Positions 1-11,221 of a stretch of 64,000 nt of DNA are shown here, piece by piece (within the stretch, counting starts at the first letter, position 1; each line of letters starts with the position of its first letter). The notes under the pieces were generated by a model, which did not search any database, was not told where the DNA came from, and was given only the letters and a program-made list of their open reading frames with translations. The stretch covers positions 132,501-196,500 of the forward strand of contig NZ_CP022413.2 in the NCBI RefSeq assembly GCF_002222595.2, written 5' to 3'. Both the position numbers and the translations under genes were made by a program. Source of the stretch: Blautia hansenii DSM 20583. GTDB taxonomy: Bacteria > Bacillota > Clostridia > Lachnospirales > Lachnospiraceae.

Positions 1-2866
<2,866 letters not shown>

Positions 2867-2930
2867 AGAGATACACGAACGGCAGTTGGAAGGTTTCGTT
2901 TTATATATGTAGTTTTGAAGGTACAAGACA

Positions 2931-2962
2931 AAAACGGTTGGAGTAATCCAGCCGTTTTTATA
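2931..2962 (+). terminator. Intrinsic terminator ending the rRNA transcript
   Basis: The arms AAAACGGTTGGA and TCCAGCCGTTTTT form a GC-containing hairpin running into a T-rich tail about 70 bases after the 23S gene. No 5S-like sequence is visible between the 23S end and this hairpin, so the operon appears to end with 23S. Confidence 0.75.
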
Positions 2963-3029
2963 TTTCCAGAAAACACATAAAAAATGGAGATGTCTTTTAT
3001 GCACAACTCCAAATATCAATTCTATTTTG

Positions 3030-3428
3030 TTATTTCTCGATTTCGCCTTTCCAATCAATAATTCCGCCAAATTCTACAATATTAGAATATCCCAGCTTAC
3101 TGAGTTTTCCGGCAGCCTGTTTACTTCTGTTTCCACTGCGGCAGTAAACCAGAATGAGCTGCTCTTTATAGGGAAGCTCAGAAATCTCTTTTGTACTGAT
3201 AGTTTCGTTTGGAATATTGATTGCATGAGGAATATGCCCTTCCTCATATTCTTCCGGAGTTCTTACATCTAAAATAATGTAGTCTTTTTCTTCTTTCATT
3301 ATTTTTTCAGCTTCTTCCATATCAATTTGACGATAATCGCTGTTTTCTGTGCTTGAATTTTTAGAGCCACATCCTGCAAGAAGCAGTAATGTAGAAGCTA
3401 AAACAGGAACAATTTTTTTTATTTTCAT
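3030..3428 (-). CDS. Rhodanese-like lipoprotein
   Basis: A 132-residue exported rhodanese-domain protein. The chosen start is MKIKKIVP, preceded by TAGGAGA; an upstream extension in the same frame has no such site. Residues 1-20 form a lipoprotein signal with lipobox LLAGC (Cys20). The rhodanese domain covers about 33-130 and keeps the DVRTPEEYEEGHIPHA substrate-loop motif and the active-site loop CRSGNRS with catalytic Cys96. It is therefore probably a surface-anchored sulfurtransferase. It is the last gene of a three-gene minus-strand operon, 23 bp after the membrane Fe-S gene, suggesting an extracytoplasmic redox or sulfur role. The substrate cannot be read from the sequence. Confidence 0.88.
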   Translation of the reverse strand: MKIKKIVPVLASTLLLLAGCGSKNSSTENSDYRQIDMEEAEKIMKEEKDYIILDVRTPEEYEEGHIPHAINIPNETISTKEISELPYKEQLILVYCRSGNRSKQAAGKLSKLGYSNIVEFGGIIDWKGEIEK

Positions 3429-3451
3429 TGTATTTTCTCCTAAATTAGATT

Positions 3452-4030
3452 TTATAAGGTTTTTTTGTTTTTCACTTTGCATATAAGCTGAGTCATGGTT
3501 CCCATGGGGCAATAGACGCACCAGCTTCGAGGTTTGAACAAGAGCATTGTAATAAAACCAAGAATAGTAGAAGTCAGCATAACACTATAAAAGCCGAAGG
3601 CAAACTGTGCGACTCCGGGATGAATAAGCGTACCATGGTATGCCCAGTGCCAAGGAACTTTGAAGGTCCATAAAAGTGTTACAACTTGTTTTAAATTCTG
3701 TGCGTTGGAAAATACCAGATAAGTATTCCAAAGCATTTGAAAAAACATGATGAAAAAGAAAATTAAAAATCCATATCGGAATGCTTTGCTTTTCATCCAT
3801 TGGGGAATATCTTTTTTACGGGAGAGTCCGAAGCGTCCGCCTAAGAGTCCAAAGAGCTGTCCTCTTCCACAGTAGCGATTGCAATAGCCTTTTGTTCCGT
3901 TTGCAATAGAAATAATTAAAGGAATGAAGAAACAGAGCAGTCCGAGCCATGCAAAAAGAATATTGAAAAATCCCAATATTAAGTAGGTAAGAGATACAAT
4001 CCAAAGATAGTCATACCAATGCTTCTTCAT
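3452..4030 (-). CDS. Membrane 4Fe-4S protein, NapH/CcoG-like (Fer4_5 type)
   Basis: A 192-residue integral membrane protein with about four hydrophobic segments (near 8-45, 88-108, 140-170). Two cysteine motifs typical of the polyferredoxin-like Fer4_5 family are present: CNRYCGRGQLFG near residue 49 and CVYCPMG near residue 171. NapH and related proteins use such motifs to bind an Fe-S cluster or to pass electrons across the membrane. The start overlaps the stop of the upstream ferredoxin by 4 bp, so the two are translationally coupled. Together they suggest a small electron-transfer unit feeding an extracytoplasmic acceptor, perhaps the rhodanese lipoprotein downstream. The electron donor is not evident. 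Confidence 0.8.
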   Translation of the reverse strand: MKKHWYDYLWIVSLTYLILGFFNILFAWLGLLCFFIPLIISIANGTKGYCNRYCGRGQLFGLLGGRFGLSRKKDIPQWMKSKAFRYGFLIFFFIMFFQMLWNTYLVFSNAQNLKQVVTLLWTFKVPWHWAYHGTLIHPGVAQFAFGFYSVMLTSTILGFITMLLFKPRSWCVYCPMGTMTQLICKVKNKKTL

Positions 4031-4230
4031 GATTTCACCTCCTGAATTTTAATTACGGAAGCGGGACATTCTTTTTCACATTTTCCACATCCTACGCATT
4101 TGGCAATATCTACTTTTGCCATTATTCCTTTCCAAATTTCAATAGCGTTTCTGGGACATACTTTTATACAGCAGCCGCAGGCAACACAATCATCGGTGTT
4201 GACAAAAGCCTTTCGCTTTTTTCTTTCCAT
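4027..4230 (-). CDS. 2x[4Fe-4S] ferredoxin
   Basis: A 67-residue cytoplasmic dicluster ferredoxin. Two CxxCxxCxxxCP motifs are present, CVACGCCIKVCP and CVGCGKCEKECP, each able to bind one [4Fe-4S] cluster. The length is normal for a bacterial-type ferredoxin, and a GGAGG site lies just before the ATG. It is first in the operon and overlaps the next gene by 4 bp, so it probably supplies electrons to the NapH-like membrane protein. Confidence 0.9.
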   Translation of the reverse strand: MERKKRKAFVNTDDCVACGCCIKVCPRNAIEIWKGIMAKVDIAKCVGCGKCEKECPASVIKIQEVKS

Positions 4231-4337
4231 AGCAACCTCCTGATAGAATAAATTTTATTTATTATACCAAGAAGAATAGAAGTGAGTCAGTGATTTTATC
4301 ACAATTGTGAAAAATCTGTGAAATTGGTAGCCTAAGC

Positions 4338-4366
4338 TTGACAGTGCTGAATATAAGTGTTATATT
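4338..4366 (+). promoter_or_regulatory. Sigma-A promoter of hsp20
   Basis: A consensus -35 TTGACA (4338-4343) and a TATATT -10 (4361-4366) are separated by exactly 17 bp. Transcription would start near 4373, leaving a leader of about 110 bases before hsp20. Confidence 0.75.
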
Positions 4367-4419
4367 ACAAATAGAACAAAGGAGAAGGAAAAAGACCTAA
4401 TCCATTGGTTCATGTAATC

Positions 4420-4446
4420 GACACTCTGGATTTTCCAAAGTGCTAA
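4420..4446 (+). promoter_or_regulatory. CIRCE-like inverted repeat in the hsp20 leader
   Basis: The right half AAGTGCTAA matches the CIRCE half-site GAGTGCTAA at 8 of 9 positions, and CACTC stands in the left half. The spacer is 11 bp rather than the canonical 9, and the inner bases TGGA/TCCA also pair. It could be a degenerate HrcA operator or an RNA hairpin in the leader that senses heat. Confidence 0.4.
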
Positions 4447-4485
4447 AATAAAATCTATTGTCTTATATGAAGGGAGATATGACTT

Positions 4486-4935
4486 ATGATGATGCCTAGT
4501 ATTTTTGGAGAAAACTTATTTGATGACTTTATGGATTTTCCGTTTGAGAGAGAGTTTTTCGGAAGAAAAAATCCTCTGTATGGAAAGAATGAAAAAAATA
4601 TTATGAAAACAGATGTAAGAGAGACAGAAAATACCTATGAATTAGATATTGATTTGCCGGGATTTAAGAAAGATGAAGTAACAGCAAAACTGGAAAATGG
4701 ATATTTGACAATCAATGCTGCAAAGGGTTTGGATAAAGACGAAACAGATAAACAGGGTAATTACATCCGTAGAGAGCGTTATGCAGGTGCAATGAGCAGA
4801 AGCTTTTATGTCGGTGAAAATATTCATCAGGAAGACATTCATGCAAAATTTGAGGATGGAATTTTGAAATTAACAGTACCAAAAGAAACACCAAAACAGG
4901 TAGAAGAAAATAAATATATAGCAATTGAAGGATAA
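4486..4935 (+). CDS. Hsp20/alpha-crystallin small heat-shock protein
   Basis: A 149-residue ATP-independent holdase chaperone. After a variable N-terminal region rich in Phe and Asp, the alpha-crystallin domain begins near residue 43 with DVRETENTYELDIDLPGFKKDE and continues through GYLTINA and RRERYAGAMSRSF. It ends with the conserved ILKLTVPK strand near residue 127 and a short tail. The length is typical for clostridial Hsp20. A GGGAG site precedes the ATG. It is monocistronic, with its own strong promoter and a terminator shared with the convergent MATE gene. The long leader carries a CIRCE-like repeat, consistent with heat regulation. Confidence 0.95.
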   Translation: MMMPSIFGENLFDDFMDFPFEREFFGRKNPLYGKNEKNIMKTDVRETENTYELDIDLPGFKKDEVTAKLENGYLTINAAKGLDKDETDKQGNYIRRERYAGAMSRSFYVGENIHQEDIHAKFEDGILKLTVPKETPKQVEENKYIAIEG

Positions 4936-4963
4936 GACAAAAGTCTTGTGAGAGTATAGAGAG

Positions 4964-5010
4964 GATTTCCGGCAGTGCGTAAATCAGGCATTGCCGGAAA
5001 TCTTCTTTTT
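4964..5010. terminator. Bidirectional terminator between hsp20 and MATE
   Basis: Arms GATTTCCGGCAGTGC and GCATTGCCGGAAATC pair with one mismatch and are followed by TTCTTTTTT. It lies between convergent genes and can serve both strands. Confidence 0.8.
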
Positions 5011-6335
5011 TAATTTAATCTTTTCATAGTCCTGTAATAGGAGCAGGTGAGGGGAATACAGGCGCCTATCCATGCCAGAGGATTAGAAGCACAAGCGCCA
5101 GCAAAGCCAAAAGCGCCGGTCAAAACAAGTGCTCCGATGGCACGCATAATCAGCTCCATAACACCGGCAACAGTCGGTATAAAACTTTTTCCTAACCCCT
5201 GAAGCGTAAAACGATAGATAAATAATAATGCCAGAGCAAAGTAAAAACATCCGCTGATTACCAGATAAGTATGAGACAATGAGAGAACTTCTGTTTCCTG
5301 AGAACCCACAAAAATGCTGGTAAGCTGGCTTCCGGCAACTACATTAATTGCGCCGGAAAGAATACTGAAGCTTCCGGACATTAAAATACACTGAAATACA
5401 CCCTTTCGAATACGGGAAATTTTTCCCGCACCATAATTTTGAGCAGCGTAAGTTGCCATGGCTGTTCCGAACGAACCAAGGGGCATGGTAGCAATACTTT
5501 CGATTTTTTGAGAAGCGGTGTATGCAGCCACAGAAGCGGCGCCCAATCCGTTTAGGGCAAATTGCAGCATCAAAGAACCAATGGCAATAATGGACATTTG
5601 GAAAGCCATTGGAAGAGCAATGCTTAAATGGGAAGCAATTACCTCATAATGTATTTGAAAATCTGCTTTTTTTAACCGGAGGATAGGAACCTTCTTTATA
5701 ATAAAGAAGATACATAAAATACCGGATAAAAGCTGCGAAAGTATAGTCGCAATACCGGCGCCTGCAACGCCCAGATGCAAATACAGGATAAATACCAAAT
5801 CAAGTACGATATTTACACAGCAGGCAAAAATCAGAAAATACAAAGGAGTTTTGCTGTCCCCCAGCGCCCGAACTGCATTGGATAAAAGGTTAAATAAAAT
5901 GGTTGCCGGAATACCTAAAAAAATAATTACTAAGTATGCGGTTGCGTCGTCAATAATTTCGGCAGGTGTCTGCAAAAGCTCTAATAAGGGGCGAGTCAGC
6001 AATACAGAGAAAACCGTTGTGATAATTGCCACAGCGCTGCTGATAAGAATACTGGCTGCAAAGCTTTTTCTTACGGCATCTTCATTATTTGCCCCAAATT
6101 TCTGGGAAGTAATAATAGAAAGTCCGGAGGTAAGGCCCTGAACGAACCCCAGAATTAAGAAGGTAATGCTTCCGGTACAACCTACGGCTGCCAGCGCATT
6201 TACGCCGATTGTTCGGCCTACAATTAAAGTATCTGCCATACTGTAAAATTGCTGGAAGATATTTCCGATAATAAGCGGAAGGGAAAAGAACAAAATCAAC
6301 TTTGCCGGATTTCCTTCTGTAAGTGTTTTTGTCAT
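5010..6335 (-). CDS. MATE family multidrug/cation efflux pump
   Basis: A 441-residue polytopic membrane protein of the MATE superfamily, which exports drugs or metabolites using a Na+ or H+ gradient. The N-terminal half carries the family hallmark PLIIGNIFQQFYSMADTLIVGR, and about 12 hydrophobic segments are spread over the length, as usual for the family. A GAAAGGAAG site lies upstream of the ATG. It is divergent from an AraC regulator 143 bp away, which is the obvious candidate regulator. The substrate is unknown. Confidence 0.92.
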   Translation of the reverse strand: MTKTLTEGNPAKLILFFSLPLIIGNIFQQFYSMADTLIVGRTIGVNALAAVGCTGSITFLILGFVQGLTSGLSIITSQKFGANNEDAVRKSFAASILISSAVAIITTVFSVLLTRPLLELLQTPAEIIDDATAYLVIIFLGIPATILFNLLSNAVRALGDSKTPLYFLIFACCVNIVLDLVFILYLHLGVAGAGIATILSQLLSGILCIFFIIKKVPILRLKKADFQIHYEVIASHLSIALPMAFQMSIIAIGSLMLQFALNGLGAASVAAYTASQKIESIATMPLGSFGTAMATYAAQNYGAGKISRIRKGVFQCILMSGSFSILSGAINVVAGSQLTSIFVGSQETEVLSLSHTYLVISGCFYFALALLFIYRFTLQGLGKSFIPTVAGVMELIMRAIGALVLTGAFGFAGACASNPLAWIGACIPLTCSYYRTMKRLN

Positions 6336-6478
6336 GAGTAAATACTTCCTTTCTGTTAAAATTCATTATAGACATAAGTCCTATTATAAAAATTTTTTTG
6401 AAAAGTAGAATGTAATTTCTTGTGCAATGGATGTAATATATTGTATAGTTACAAAAAGACAAGAAGGGAAGGCAGGGT

Positions 6479-7342
6479 ATGTGTAAAGAAATGTATGATA
6501 TCACAGAGGGTGATTTAAATCCGGAATTTCTGTTTACCTGTGTTTCAACGAGGACAGAGGAAGAACAGAATTATCATGCCCATGATTTTATAGAATTTGC
6601 GGTTATTATGGGCGGAAAAGGGAAGTTTTATATTGACGGTAAAGATTATGAGGTAGAGGAGGGCGATTTTATTTTGCTCAATCCCGGAACATATCATAGG
6701 AGTAAGGCAGGATACTCAAAAGAAGGATTGAAGGAATGCTATATTGCATTTTCGGGAGTTTCTTTTAAAGGGTGTAAAAGCGGGTATTTCCCTTCATTTA
6801 AAGGGAACGGAAAAATTATAAAAATGGCAGATAGGATGAAAAAGAATATTTTTCAGATTTGTACAGTTATGAACAAAGAAGCCAGAGAATGCAGCGCTGG
6901 GCGTTACTTTATGTTGAAGGCATATTTAATTCAGATTTTGTGTCTGGTTGTCAGAGAACAAAAAGAGGAAAAGCAGGAAGGGGAAGGAAAAGGATATATT
7001 TTTCAATCCACAGGAAAGAAATATGTTGTGCAGCAGATTATGAAATATATGGAAGAAAATTACCGGGAAAAAATATCCTTGGAGCAAATTGCGGCAAATA
7101 TGTATTTAAGCTCCTTTTATATCGCAAAAATTTTTAAAAGTGAAACGGGAGATACCCCTATCAATTATTTAATTCGGCTTCGCATGGAAAAAGCAAAAGA
7201 AATTTTAGAAATATCTCCCGAAGAACCGATAAAAGAGGTTGCGGCAGCTGTGGGATATTCGGATGCGTACCATTTTAGTAAGTTGTTTAAGAAGCATTAC
7301 GGAATTTCTCCGTTATATTATAAGAAAGACAGTTTTTCTTGA
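6479..7342 (+). CDS. AraC family transcriptional regulator with cupin sensor
   Basis: A 287-residue regulator. Residues about 20-90 form an AraC-type cupin, with HAHDFIEFAVIMGGKGKFYIDG and GDFILLNPGTYH, the usual effector pocket. Residues about 185-285 hold two helix-turn-helix motifs: SLEQIAANMYLSSFYIAKIFK and IKEVAAAVGYSDAYHFSKLFKK. The ORF ends with the classic GISPLYYKK tail. It is transcribed away from the MATE pump, sharing its upstream region, so it may control that pump. The effector is not predictable. A second ATG 12 bases downstream is a possible alternative start. Confidence 0.9.
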   Translation: MCKEMYDITEGDLNPEFLFTCVSTRTEEEQNYHAHDFIEFAVIMGGKGKFYIDGKDYEVEEGDFILLNPGTYHRSKAGYSKEGLKECYIAFSGVSFKGCKSGYFPSFKGNGKIIKMADRMKKNIFQICTVMNKEARECSAGRYFMLKAYLIQILCLVVREQKEEKQEGEGKGYIFQSTGKKYVVQQIMKYMEENYREKISLEQIAANMYLSSFYIAKIFKSETGDTPINYLIRLRMEKAKEILEISPEEPIKEVAAAVGYSDAYHFSKLFKKHYGISPLYYKKDSFS

Positions 7343-7367
7343 CAGGATTACGCAAGTATCCTATAAT
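7339..7367 (+). promoter_or_regulatory. Consensus sigma-A promoter of cysK with overlapping palindrome
   Basis: A perfect TTGACA (7339-7344), a 17-bp spacer and a perfect TATAAT (7362-7367). Directly after the -10, at 7370-7381, lies the 12-bp palindrome CTATTAAAATAG, positioned over the expected start of transcription. It could bind a repressor of the Rrf2 type that controls cysteine synthesis in Firmicutes; that link is inference. Confidence 0.75.
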
Positions 7368-7406
7368 TCCTATTAAAATAGTCGGATATAAAAGGAGGAT
7401 AAAATT

Positions 7407-8342
7407 ATGGGTGAAAAAATATATAGAAACGTACAGGAACTTATCGGAAAAACACCATTGATGGAAGCTACAAATATAGAAAAAATGCTGGATTTAAAAG
7501 CCAGACTCCTTGTAAAATTGGAATACTTAAACCCGGCAGGAAGTGTAAAAGACCGAATTGCAAAAAATATGATTTTAACAGCAGAGCAGGAAGGAAAATT
7601 GAAACCGGGCGCAACGATTATTGAGCCGACTTCAGGAAATACAGGAATTGGCTTAGCTTCTATTGCAGCGTCGAAAGGATACAAGTTAATTTTGACTATG
7701 CCTGAGACTATGAGTGTGGAGCGAAGAAATATTCTGAAGGCCTACGGGGCAGAGATTGTTCTTACAGAAGGAGCGAAGGGTATGACCGGAGCGATTGAGA
7801 AAGCGAAGGAGCTTGCAGAGCGGATTTCAGGCAGCTTTCTTGCAGGACAGTTTGATAATCCGGCAAATCCGGCAGCACATATTGTATCTACCGGTCCGGA
7901 AATCTGGGAGGATACCGATGGAAATGTGGATGTTTTTGTTGCAGGGGTAGGAACAGGAGGAACAATTACAGGTGTCGGCGGATATTTGAAAGAAAAGAAG
8001 AAGTCTGTGAAGATTGTTGCAGTAGAGCCGTCAGACTCTCCTGTACTGTCAAAGGGTACAGCGGGACCTCATAAAATTCAGGGAATTGGCGCTGGATTTG
8101 TACCTACTGTTTTAAATACACAGATTTATGATGAAATTATGCCGATTACAGCAGAAAAGTCTTTTGAAACAGCAAAACTTTTTGCCCACAAAGAGGGAAT
8201 TCTAGTGGGTATATCCTCCGGCGCAGCTTTGTATGCAGCTATTGAACAGGCAAAACGTGAGGAAAATAAAGGGAAAACGATTGTGGCATTGCTTCCGGAC
8301 AGCGGAGACCGCTATTATTCTACACCATTATTTGAAAGCTGA
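7407..8342 (+). CDS. cysK: Cysteine synthase A (O-acetylserine sulfhydrylase)
   Basis: A 311-residue PLP enzyme that makes L-cysteine from O-acetylserine and sulfide. The PLP lysine is Lys48 in the NPAGSVKDR motif. The substrate-binding loop TSGNTGIGLA, the phosphate-binding loop GVGTGGTITGVG and the late motif GISSGAALYAA are all present. Length is typical. An AAGGAGG site sits 8 bases before the ATG. It is expressed from a consensus promoter with a palindrome over the start site and appears monocistronic. No serine acetyltransferase gene is adjacent. Confidence 0.96.
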   Translation: MGEKIYRNVQELIGKTPLMEATNIEKMLDLKARLLVKLEYLNPAGSVKDRIAKNMILTAEQEGKLKPGATIIEPTSGNTGIGLASIAASKGYKLILTMPETMSVERRNILKAYGAEIVLTEGAKGMTGAIEKAKELAERISGSFLAGQFDNPANPAAHIVSTGPEIWEDTDGNVDVFVAGVGTGGTITGVGGYLKEKKKSVKIVAVEPSDSPVLSKGTAGPHKIQGIGAGFVPTVLNTQIYDEIMPITAEKSFETAKLFAHKEGILVGISSGAALYAAIEQAKREENKGKTIVALLPDSGDRYYSTPLFES

Positions 8343-8414
8343 TGGAAAAGCTATGGTGTAAGTGTCTGCTTTGTGTTAAACTTCAAATATAAGAGAAAGA
8401 CAGGAGAATGTAAA

Positions 8415-9158
8415 ATGGATATTATTGAATTTCAAAATAAATTAAAGGAAGTACAGACACTTGCTTTAAACAATGGAAAAAAGGTAAAGGCAGCTTTAGT
8501 AGAAAAATTTTTCGAAGGAGATGACATTACTCAGGATAAATTACAGAAGGTCTATGATTTCTTGGAAATACAAGGTATTCATGTAGAAGGAGCAGAGAAA
8601 TCACCGGAAGCTTCAATACAGGAAGAAGTAATGCAGGAGGCAGCAGCAGAAATTCCTCTTACTTCAGAAGAAAAAGAATTTTTAGAAGAGTATCTTTTGG
8701 GCTTTGAAACAGAGGAAGAATTATTAAAAGAGGAACTGCTTCGTGCATTTTTAGCAGGAAATCAGGAATGTACAGAAAAATTAATCCGTGCATATCAAGA
8801 TGAGATTGTAAAAGCTGCAAAAAAATTAAACCGTGAAGATATATTTTTCGGAGATTTACTTCAGGAAGGAAATATGGGGCTTTTGACAGCTTTGGAACGT
8901 CTTTCTGAGCAGGAAAATCCGGATGAATGGATTGTCAGGGAAATTGAAAGTACCATGAAATTATTTATTGAGGAACAGGCTCAGCAGAAAAAAGAAGACA
9001 ATATTCTGGTAGAAAAGGTCAGAGATTTGGAAAAGAAGGTAAAAGAGCTTACCGAAGATGAGGATGTGAAGTACAGCGTAGAGGAGTTGGCTGCATTTCT
9101 GGATATGGACCTTGAGGAAATGGAGTCTGTGCTTCGATTAACAGGAGATGACAAGTAG
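8415..9158 (+). CDS. Sigma-70-like protein lacking region 4
   Basis: A 247-residue acidic protein. The start at 8415 is preferred because AGGAG precedes it; an upstream GTG has no such site. Residues 1-55 resemble sigma region 1.1, followed by an acidic linker. Residues about 105-190 resemble region 2, with FFGDLLQEGNMGLLTALERL matching the core-binding DLIQEGNIGL helix of primary sigma factors. However, the -10 recognition helix is replaced by WIVREIESTMKLFIEEQ. A coiled segment and a region-3-like helix (SVEELAAFLDMDLEEMESVLRL) end the protein. No -35-binding region 4 exists, so it may bind core polymerase without directing normal promoters. Function unknown; ftsH lies next downstream. Confidence 0.75.
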   Translation: MDIIEFQNKLKEVQTLALNNGKKVKAALVEKFFEGDDITQDKLQKVYDFLEIQGIHVEGAEKSPEASIQEEVMQEAAAEIPLTSEEKEFLEEYLLGFETEEELLKEELLRAFLAGNQECTEKLIRAYQDEIVKAAKKLNREDIFFGDLLQEGNMGLLTALERLSEQENPDEWIVREIESTMKLFIEEQAQQKKEDNILVEKVRDLEKKVKELTEDEDVKYSVEELAAFLDMDLEEMESVLRLTGDDK

Positions 9159-9286
9159 AGTTTTATTGTTTTTTAATAGAATTACTATCTTTTCTTCATT
9201 GCATAATAACAGGTGAAGCAGTATAGTCTATATAACAGGGTAAAGCCTGAAGCATTGGGAACAATGTAAAAATGGAGGATAGAGAA

Positions 9287-11167
9287 ATGGATATTGAAGA
9301 AAAGAAGAAACCCCAGCCTCCTAAGAAACCGGTGTTATTTTATTATGGAATAATACTTTTGGTCTTAGTATTGCTGAATTTTTTTGTAGTCCCTTATGTG
9401 GCAGAAAGAAGCATTAAGGAAGCGGACTACAATGAGTTTTTAGATGATTTGGAAGCAGGCAAGATTTCAGAGGTTACTTTGGAGTCTGATGTTATCTATT
9501 ATGTGGAAAAGGGAAAAGATAACAAGGAGCAGGTGTATAAAACAGGTCGAATTTCCGACTTGCAGGAAGTGGACAGATTGCATAAGGCAGATGTTGTCTT
9601 TTCAGAGGAAATTCCTACGAAAATGAACCCTCTTGTAAGTATTTTGCTTACATGGGTACTCCCGTTTGTACTTATGTGGTTTGTGGGAAGCTGGCTCATG
9701 CGTAAGATGATGAAGAACATGGGCGGCGGAGCTGGCGCAGGGGCAATGACTTTTGGAAAAAGTAATGCCAAGATTTATGTAAACTCATCTACGGGAATTA
9801 AATTTTCAGATGTAGCAGGTGAAGATGAAGCCAAAGAATTGCTGTCGGAAATCGTAGATTATCTGCATAATCCTGATAAATACAAGGAAATTGGCGCTTC
9901 TATGCCGAAAGGTGCGCTTTTGGTAGGACCTCCGGGTACAGGTAAGACGCTTTTGGCAAAGGCAGTTGCAGGAGAGGCAAGCGTGCCGTTTTTCTCTATT
10001 TCAGGTTCTGAATTTGTGGAAATGTTTGTAGGTATGGGTGCTGCAAAGGTCAGAGACTTATTTAAACAGGCGAACGAAAAAGCGCCTTGTATTGTGTTTA
10101 TTGATGAAATTGATACGATTGGAAAGAAACGTGACGGAAGTGCAATGGGCGGCAATGATGAACGTGAGCAGACCTTAAATCAGCTTCTTACAGAGATGGA
10201 CGGATTTGACGGTTCTAAGGGAGTTGTTATTCTGGCTGCTACAAACAGACCGGACTCTCTTGATGCAGCGCTTCTTCGTCCGGGACGTTTTGACAGACGT
10301 ATTCCTGTGGAATTGCCGGACTTAAAAGGCCGTGAGGAAATCTTAAAGGTTCATGCCAGAAAGATTAAAATTGCAGATAATGTGAATTTTCATGAGATTG
10401 CAAAAGCAGCATCCGGTGCATCCGGCGCAGAGCTGGCAAATATTGTAAATGAAGCAGCGCTTAGAGCGGTTCGTGACAGAAGAAAATTTGCAACACAGGC
10501 AGATATGGAAGAAAGTATAGAAGTTGTGATTGCAGGTTATCAGAAGAAAAGCAGGGTTCTTTCTGAAAAGGAGAAACTTATTGTATCTTATCACGAAGTA
10601 GGACATGCCCTTGTAGCAGCGCTTCAGACAAATTCTGCACCTGTGCATAAAATTACAATTATTCCGAGAACCTCCGGTGCATTGGGCTATACCATGCAGG
10701 TAGATGAGGGAGAACATTTCCTTATGTCAAAAGAGGAATTGGAGAATAAAATTGCTACCTTTACAGGAGGAAGAGCAGCAGAGGAACTGATTTTCCACTC
10801 TGTAACAACAGGTGCATCTAACGATATTGAACAGGCAACAAAAATTGCAAGAGGCATGATTAGCCGTTTTGGTATGAGTGAAGAATTTGATATGGTTGCA
10901 ATGGAGAGCATGTCTAATCAATATTTAGGCGGTGACAGTTCGCTTGCATGCTCTTTTGAGACACAGACCTTGATTGACAAAAAGGTTGTGGAGCTGGTAA
11001 AGAAACAGCATGATAAGGCGTATAAAATTTTGGAAGATAATATTGCTAAGCTTCATGAGCTGGCAAAATACCTGTATGAAAACGAAACCATTACAGGTGA
11101 GGAATTTATGCGAATTTTAAATACAAAGCCAAGGATTGGCATGAATGAAGAGGTAATAGCGGAATAA
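9287..11167 (+). CDS. ftsH: ATP-dependent zinc metalloprotease FtsH
   Basis: A 626-residue membrane-anchored AAA+ protease. The ATG at 9287 fits the GGAGG at 9274-9278; an in-frame ATG at 9272 overlaps that site and is less likely. Two transmembrane segments (about 15-35 and 110-130) flank a short external domain. The AAA module has Walker A GPPGTGKT (about 217-224), Walker B IVFIDEID (about 269), and a second region of homology ending RPGRFDRR. The zinc site is HEVGH (about 436-440), where HEAGH is more common, with the third ligand expected in the [10 protein letters not shown] segment. It degrades unstable and membrane proteins. Length is normal. Confidence 0.96.
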   Translation: MDIEEKKKPQPPKKPVLFYYGIILLVLVLLNFFVVPYVAERSIKEADYNEFLDDLEAGKISEVTLESDVIYYVEKGKDNKEQVYKTGRISDLQEVDRLHKADVVFSEEIPTKMNPLVSILLTWVLPFVLMWFVGSWLMRKMMKNMGGGAGAGAMTFGKSNAKIYVNSSTGIKFSDVAGEDEAKELLSEIVDYLHNPDKYKEIGASMPKGALLVGPPGTGKTLLAKAVAGEASVPFFSISGSEFVEMFVGMGAAKVRDLFKQANEKAPCIVFIDEIDTIGKKRDGSAMGGNDEREQTLNQLLTEMDGFDGSKGVVILAATNRPDSLDAALLRPGRFDRRIPVELPDLKGREEILKVHARKIKIADNVNFHEIAKAASGASGAELANIVNEAALRAVRDRRKFATQADMEESIEVVIAGYQKKSRVLSEKEKLIVSYHEVGHALVAALQTNSAPVHKITIIPRTSGALGYTMQVDEGEHFLMSKEELENKIATFTGGRAAEELIFHSVTTGASNDIEQATKIARGMISRFGMSEEFDMVAMESMSNQYLGGDSSLACSFETQTLIDKKVVELVKKQHDKAYKILEDNIAKLHELAKYLYENETITGEEFMRILNTKPRIGMNEEVIAE

Positions 11168-11174
11168 AAGAGAT

Positions 11175-11207
11175 AAGGCAAGTGAGAGAGAGGTTCTTAC
11201 TTGCCTT
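11175..11207. terminator. Hairpin between ftsH and the Nudix gene
   Basis: Perfect 9-bp arms AAGGCAAGT and ACTTGCCTT sit between two convergent genes. The following T-run is weak, so termination efficiency is uncertain. Confidence 0.6.
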
Positions 11208-11221
11208 AATAATATAAAATT

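Noticed and set aside
6085-6504. Minus-strand frame of 139 codons over the MATE start and divergent region
   Set aside because: It overlaps MATE coding sequence in another frame and crosses the AraC start; no supporting site.
9272-9286. Upstream ATG for ftsH
   Set aside because: The GGAGG that should direct translation lies inside this extension, so the ATG at 9287 is preferred.
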